Assembly: GCF_014654205.1 (NCBI RefSeq)
Contig: NZ_BNAW01000008.1
Span: 124,001 to 188,000, forward strand
DNA length: 64,000 nucleotides
Reading direction: 5' to 3'
Source of the DNA: Amycolatopsis bullii
Lineage (GTDB): Bacteria > Actinomycetota > Actinomycetes > Mycobacteriales > Pseudonocardiaceae
Shown here: one piece after another, positions 59,859 through 64,000 of the stretch
How the letters are laid out: every line of letters starts with the position of its first letter
Position numbering within the stretch: position 1 is the stretch's first letter
Position numbers and translations under genes: made by a program
The notes under the pieces: model-generated
Told to the model about the DNA's origin: nothing
The model's database searches: none
What the model saw: the letters and a program-made list of their open reading frames with translations, nothing else

Positions 59859-60515
59859 TCAGGAGGCGGGATTGTCGCGGGCGGCGCGGCGGGCTCGCGC
59901 GATTTCTTCCACCACCTGCAGCAGCTGTTTGCGGTCGGCTTCGGGGGCATCGCCGATCGAGCTGGTGATGTCGCGTGCGTTGAATCCGACCAAGCCGAGT
60001 TCGGTCACCAGTTCATGGGTTTTGCGTGCAATTTCGTCGTCGGGCGGTGCGAAGTCGGTGGCCGGGACGCTGGGGTCGAGCAAGTTCGGGTGGATGCGCC
60101 AGAACTCGGCCAACGCCCGGGTGATCGCGGGGCGGCTGTTCTGGCGGATGCCGGTCTTGAAGTTGCGTAGTGCCTGCTCGGCCAGCGGCAAGCCGGTCCG
60201 GTCCCGTACCCACTGGGCGATCATCGGGGGCCTTGCGGTGAAGGTCAGGAAGGTCGGGTCGCCTTCAGCGGTGAGCCGGTCGATCGCGTCAGGATCGACG
60301 ACCGGGTCACCGCGCAGCAAATAGTAGGTCGAGGCGTTATCGAACAGGTAGGCCAACCGCTCGGCGAAGGTGTCCCGGTCCAGCAGCGCGACGGTGAGTT
60401 TCTCCTGGTCGGCTGCCCGGCGGCGCGGGATCGGCGAGCGCAGGTCAGCCGAGGGCGCGGCGCCGGGGGCGTCGTCACCGTCGGGGCTCGATCCGTTCTC
60501 GGATGCTCGTGCCAC
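59859..60515 (-). CDS. XRE-like regulator with extended C-terminus
   Basis: About 218 residues. A central DNA-binding-like part has FAERLAYLFDNA, TARPPMIAQWVRDRTGLPL and LRNFKTGIRQNSRPAITRALAEFW, followed by helical GFNARDITSSIGDAPEADR. GTG 60515 after GGGGGCGG is preferred; ATG 60587 or 60578 would overlap a promoter on the other strand. It is convergent with the DUF6545 gene, 10 bp apart, and may be the repressor cut by the ImmA-like protein. Confidence 0.6.
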   Translation of the reverse strand: MARASENGSSPDGDDAPGAAPSADLRSPIPRRRAADQEKLTVALLDRDTFAERLAYLFDNASTYYLLRGDPVVDPDAIDRLTAEGDPTFLTFTARPPMIAQWVRDRTGLPLAEQALRNFKTGIRQNSRPAITRALAEFWRIHPNLLDPSVPATDFAPPDDEIARKTHELVTELGLVGFNARDITSSIGDAPEADRKQLLQVVEEIARARRAARDNPAS

Positions 60516-60578
60516 GGTCCGCCCCCATCGCGTCTCGACATCGGTAAGCGTGCAGCTCTGTACACCGCCAGCAGGCAT

Positions 60579-60606
60579 TTGACACATCGCAGCTTGCGTC
60601 TACTAT
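60579..60606 (+). promoter_or_regulatory. Sigma-70-type promoter before the transfer operon
   Basis: TTGACA (60579-60584) and TACTAT (60601-60606) are 16 bp apart and point right, 148 bp before the ParA-like start. A perfect -35 is rare in this GC-rich window. Confidence 0.6.
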
Positions 60607-60754
60607 CGGAGTAAGCACCACGCTTGTTGCGAGTATCTTCGGAACGTCGAGACAAAGCAACCCACGCCACCCCAGTCAGGGGGTTGGAGCACGGTCCCGC
60701 TGTGACCGCCGCACCCTTCACCGGCGCACCAACACCGCTGAGGGGAGCCCCGTC

Positions 60755-61678
60755 ATGACCACATCCGACAACTTCCCCGGGGACGTTGACTCCCGTGTGG
60801 ACTCGACAGACACCGAGGGGCAGCCGGCCACGTCCGCTGAGCAGGCGGTCGAGCTGGTCGACTGGTCGCCGTTCGGCCGGGTCTTACCGGTCTTGGCCGG
60901 TTCCCCCGGAGCCGGGGCAACGAGCACCGCTGTCGCGATCGCCGATGCGCTCCAGCTCGCGGGCAGGTCGGTCCTGCTCGTCGACGCCGGCGATCCCGTC
61001 CGATCCGGACTCGGACGTGCTGCGCGGGCCGATGGGCCGCGGCGGGACGGGCCCGGCCCAGCGGCAGGCATCCGGTTCTCCCGGCGCGCCCGCGCGATAC
61101 TTGCCCGCCTCGACGTGCCCGAAACCGGCGTCGAGCCGGTACTGTTCCCCCCGCCGCCGTACTGGCACCCGGGCGGTCTCGGGGTCGACGTGACCGTGGT
61201 CGATATCGGCCACGATCCGTGGCGACTAGCGACCGACCCGGCGCTCGGACCAGGACAGTGGCTGCGGGTCGGCAGCCCGTCACCGATTCCCGCGCTGGTG
61301 GTACGACCTACGGTTCCCGGGCTCGCGCACGCCGAACAGGTCCTGGCCCGCTTGGAGCCGTGGGTGCGGGCGGCCGCGGTGACTCCGCCGACGCAACTGC
61401 TTGTCGTGGGCACGCGCAGTTGGCCGAAGGGTGTGGCCGGTACCGCAGGCCGCCGCACCAGCATCCTGTTACCCGACACGGTGTTCTTTCCCCGCGAGCG
61501 TCACCTCGCCGAGCACGGGGTCACCGCCGACGTGACACCGTCGTCGCTTCGCGCGCCCGCCGAGCAGCTGCTCCGGTCCTGGCATGTCCTGCCACAGCAA
61601 ACACGCCGCCTACGCCTCCCATTACCACGTCGTGCTCACGTTCGTGACGGCCGCGCCGCCGACCAGGACACCGGCTGA
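60755..61678 (+). CDS. ParA/MinD-like ATPase of the transfer region
   Basis: 307 residues with a deviant Walker A, LAGSPGAGATSTAV, then LLVDAGDP, a switch-like VTVVDIGHDPW and a Pro-rich middle. The P-loop lacks the usual Lys of GKT (Ala-Thr follows Gly), so ATP use may be weak or lost. GAGGGGAG precedes ATG 60755. It heads the run of conjugation-like genes, as partition or relaxosome-type ATPases do. Confidence 0.65.
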   Translation: MTTSDNFPGDVDSRVDSTDTEGQPATSAEQAVELVDWSPFGRVLPVLAGSPGAGATSTAVAIADALQLAGRSVLLVDAGDPVRSGLGRAARADGPRRDGPGPAAGIRFSRRARAILARLDVPETGVEPVLFPPPPYWHPGGLGVDVTVVDIGHDPWRLATDPALGPGQWLRVGSPSPIPALVVRPTVPGLAHAEQVLARLEPWVRAAAVTPPTQLLVVGTRSWPKGVAGTAGRRTSILLPDTVFFPRERHLAEHGVTADVTPSSLRAPAEQLLRSWHVLPQQTRRLRLPLPRRAHVRDGRAADQDTG

Positions 61679-61770
61679 GGCCAACCCGCCGCTCAGCTGG
61701 CAAGAACCTTGAACGCCCTCCCACTTGACCCGCCTGACGTGACGTCGGGCGGTGCGATGTGGAGGGCGCG

Positions 61771-62061
61771 ATGTCCGCGCACAGTGTCATCGACTGGCTC
61801 GTCCAGATCCCGAATCCGACGCCCGTGCAGCCCGAGGTTGGTGGCGACAAGATCCTGGGGCTGCTCAACAACGTCAAGTGGGGCGCAGGGGTCGCGCTCG
61901 TCGCCGGGTTCTTCATCGGCCTGATCGTCTGGGTCGGCGGCCGTTGGGTCGATCATCACCGCGCCGGGAAAGTCGGCGTCGTCATGATGCTCTGCGCCAT
62001 CGCCGGCGCGATTCTCTACGGCATTGGCTGGTCGCTCATTAATTCTTTCGCGGGCAGTTGA
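61771..62061 (+). CDS. Small two-helix membrane protein, VirB2/TrbC pilin-like
   Basis: 96 residues with two hydrophobic helices (WGAGVALVAGFFIGLIVWVGG, VGVVMMLCAIAGAILYGIGWSLI) joined by a basic loop. ATG 61771 has GGAGGG upstream. Size and layout fit pilin-like subunits of type IV secretion systems in Gram-positive elements. Confidence 0.6.
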   Translation: MSAHSVIDWLVQIPNPTPVQPEVGGDKILGLLNNVKWGAGVALVAGFFIGLIVWVGGRWVDHHRAGKVGVVMMLCAIAGAILYGIGWSLINSFAGS

Positions 62062-62064
62062 GCC

Positions 62065-62880
62065 ATGTTCACCACCACGCCATTCCCACGCGTCCGTACT
62101 CGCGGCCGCCGCTGGATCACCATCTCCGTCGTGCTCGTGGCCGCGATCGCGGTCGTCCTCATTGCTCGGCACGCAACAACTCCGCCTGCGCCACCCGCGA
62201 CAACGCCCCCGCCCGGCGCCGCGCTCACGGCCACACCCACGGCACCGATCGACGAAGCGACCGCGCTGGCCAGCCGTTCCATGCTGACACTGCCGCCGGA
62301 GGCGGCTCTGCCGCACGAGCTCACCACCGCCACGGCGGGGCCGCCGATCACCGTTCCGCGACCGGCGCCGATGGCGGACCGCGTGATCTCCGACGGGTTC
62401 CCGGCGACTGCGGAAGGAGCGCTTGGCTGGTTGACCGAATTCAACGAGACCGCGCTGCGCGGCGGCGACCCAGCCACCTACGTGCGCGCCTACGACGAGT
62501 CCGCGCTCCCACACGCACCCGCGCCACAGGGCAGCGGCCCGCTCGCGCTGCTGACTTCGTTCCGCGACCGCGCTCACCTTCGCCCTGGCGAGCTCAAGCC
62601 CGGCCTGACCGTGACTTACGAGGTCACCCAGGGGCTGATCAAGGGAACCGCCGACGCCGGCCGGTTCGCGGTGGTGTGCACGCTCGGGCAGCTGAGCTTC
62701 AACTACCAGGGGCAGGCCACAAGCATGGGCATCGGTGACTGCCAGGCCCTGCGCTGGACCGGCACGGCCTGGCGAATCGCCCCGGGCACCCGTGCGGCTT
62801 ACGCGACCTGCGCATGGCCGGGCAGCGTCGAATCGGTCACCGCCGGCTACCGGCCCCTGCACCGGGAGGGCGTCCGATGA
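62065..62880 (+). CDS. Membrane-anchored conjugation protein (TcpC-like region suspected)
   Basis: 271 residues: one N-terminal helix (WITISVVLVAAIAVVLIA), a Pro/Thr linker and an extracellular domain (ALGWLTEFNETALRGGDP, GLTVTYEVTQGLIKGT). I do not recognise a firm family; place and topology suit a VirB8/TcpC-type scaffold. It starts 3 bp after the pilin-like stop and its stop overlaps the next start (ATGA). Confidence 0.55.
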   Translation: MFTTTPFPRVRTRGRRWITISVVLVAAIAVVLIARHATTPPAPPATTPPPGAALTATPTAPIDEATALASRSMLTLPPEAALPHELTTATAGPPITVPRPAPMADRVISDGFPATAEGALGWLTEFNETALRGGDPATYVRAYDESALPHAPAPQGSGPLALLTSFRDRAHLRPGELKPGLTVTYEVTQGLIKGTADAGRFAVVCTLGQLSFNYQGQATSMGIGDCQALRWTGTAWRIAPGTRAAYATCAWPGSVESVTAGYRPLHREGVR

Positions 62881-64000
62881 ACCCTCTGGACTTGCTGAAC
62901 AAGCTGGGCGAGCTGGCCGGCGGGGCGATCGGCGCGGTCGCGGGCGGGGTCCTGGAGCCGCTCATGGCAGCCACCTGGGCCGCGGCGTTGTTCATCCTGC
63001 GCACCGCGTTCGAGCTGGTCGACCAGTTTTCCATCTTCACCGTGTCCACCACGGACGGACCCGTCTCGGTCTTGTGGCCGATGACGCTGTGGATCTCCGG
63101 GGCCATCGCGCTGGGTATGTTCTTCTGGCAGATCATCACCACGGTCGCCCGCGGCGGCCGCGGCTTCCTCCGCCTGATCACCGGCCCCCTCCAGTACGGG
63201 ATCGCCGTCGCCCTCACCGTCAGCGCGGTCGCGGCATTCCTCGCCGCCGCCGACGGCTTGACCGAAGCTATCCTGTCCACAGGGCTGCGGGTCGGCAACT
63301 TCCGCGACGCATTGAACATGACCGGATTCACCGACGCCCTCTCAGACGAGGTCAAAAACGTCGTGCTCGGCTTGGCCGGTGCTTTCGGGGTGATCCCCGC
63401 GGGCTTGGGCTTCGCGTTCGAGGCGGTGTTCCGCGAGGCCGCGATCTACATACTGGTTGCCACGATCCCCGTCGCCGCGGCCGGGCTCGTGGCCGATGCG
63501 ACCGCGCGGTGGTACTGGAAAGTCGTCCGCTGGGGCCTGGTCGCCATCGTCATGAAGCCCGCCCTGGCGTTCGTCGTGGTGCTGGCCGTCGCAATCGTCG
63601 GCGGCGCGCAGGGCCTGTCCGGGCTGCTGGCCGGCATCGGGGTGCTGTTCGTCGCACTGTGCGTGCCGCTGGTGCTGTTCAAACTCTGCGCCTTCATCGA
63701 TCCCAGCGCCGACCCACAAGGAGTGTTCCGCGACAAGCTTTCCGATGCTGGTCTCGACTCCTACGGCGCCAACAGCATCATCGGACGCATAGCCGAGGCG
63801 TTCGGAAACAAGGCCCGCCAAGAGCTGAGGGGCAACGGCGCCAACGGCGAAGAAGACGAGGGCGACGGCCAGGAGCAGGCGAACGTCGACCGCTTCGACC
63901 AGGCCGCCGCCGAAGACGACTTGTCCATCGCGTCACCCGACTCGTCCATCGGGCCGCCCGACGCGACCGACGACCAGAACGCATCCGGTTCTGCGAACCC
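62877..64000 (+). CDS. VirB6/TrbL-like polytopic membrane protein (3' end outside window)
   Basis: At least 374 residues, open to the window edge. About seven helices (AATWAAALFILRTAF, WISGAIALGMFFWQIIT, YGIAVALTVSAVAAFLAA, AIYILVATIPVAAAGLVAD, WGLVAIVMKPALAFVVVLAVAIVG, GIGVLFVALCVPLVLFKLCAF) are followed by an acidic hydrophilic tail. VirB6-like proteins form the inner-membrane channel of type IV secretion. The downstream operon should hold the VirB4-like ATPase and coupling protein. Confidence 0.68.
   Translation, partial: MNPLDLLNKLGELAGGAIGAVAGGVLEPLMAATWAAALFILRTAFELVDQFSIFTVSTTDGPVSVLWPMTLWISGAIALGMFFWQIITTVARGGRGFLRLITGPLQYGIAVALTVSAVAAFLAAADGLTEAILSTGLRVGNFRDALNMTGFTDALSDEVKNVVLGLAGAFGVIPAGLGFAFEAVFREAAIYILVATIPVAAAGLVADATARWYWKVVRWGLVAIVMKPALAFVVVLAVAIVGGAQGLSGLLAGIGVLFVALCVPLVLFKLCAFIDPSADPQGVFRDKLSDAGLDSYGANSIIGRIAEAFGNKARQELRGNGANGEEDEGDGQEQANVDRFDQAAAEDDLSIASPDSSIGPPDATDDQNASGSAN

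Overview
The window is very GC-rich DNA from an actinomycete. WhiB, Lsr2, GAF/ANTAR, Hsp18-type regulation, DUF5753 regulators, CBM2 and DUF6545 proteins together suggest Pseudonocardiaceae (Amycolatopsis-like). That placement is inference, not a database match.

1-11.6 kb is core-like chromosome: a MerR regulator (cut by the window edge), an amidase, a F420-type oxidoreductase-like gene, a frameshifted GAF-ANTAR gene, Hsp20 with its divergent regulator and a clean palindromic operator, several small proteins, a benzoylformate cluster (MFS transporter, aldehyde dehydrogenase, MdlC-type decarboxylase, divergent LysR regulator), a CBM2 surface protein and tRNA-Leu(GAG).

11.6-28.65 kb reads as an actinomycete integrative and conjugative element (AICE) inserted at the 3' end of tRNA-Leu. 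An 11-bp repeat of the tRNA end (11608-11618 and 28641-28651) marks likely attL/attR. The left operon runs serine recombinase, small coupling protein, FtsK/TraB translocase, two membrane proteins, WhiB and excisionase-like protein, nearly all joined by 4-bp start/stop overlaps. The right part holds XRE regulators, a convergent pair of HTH/Nudix-like paralogues around a cupin gene, small Cys-rich proteins, and a GC-poor cargo (OLD nuclease, unknown protein, PD-(D/E)XK nuclease) that looks like a defence module.

28.7-33.9 kb has a tyrosine integrase between two AbrB-like paralogues, a TIR protein, an orphan 3' fragment of tRNA-Thr(TGT) that should be an old att site, a frameshifted PD-(D/E)XK gene and Lsr2. 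34.3-41.75 kb is the most striking block: a tightly coupled operon of a Trypco1-like protein, a trypsin-VMAP protein, a MoxR ATPase and a 1355-residue protein combining SAV_2336/vWA-like, hydrolase-like, caspase-like, SEFIR and TPR regions. This matches the vWA-MoxR-VMAP ternary conflict systems, but with an unusual effector whose caspase cysteine appears to be lost.

42-64 kb carries a frameshifted pentapeptide gene, an IS982-family insertion, an excisionase and a prim-pol-like Rep gene, then a KAS III-like/TetR-like/cupin/MetE-like cluster, envelope and secreted proteins (L,D-transpeptidase, sedolisin), a STAND-LuxR regulator, a P450/ImmA-like/DUF6545/HTH module, and the start of a ParA-like plus VirB6/TrbL-like transfer operon that runs off the right edge. 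This is probably a second, larger conjugative element, only partly in view.
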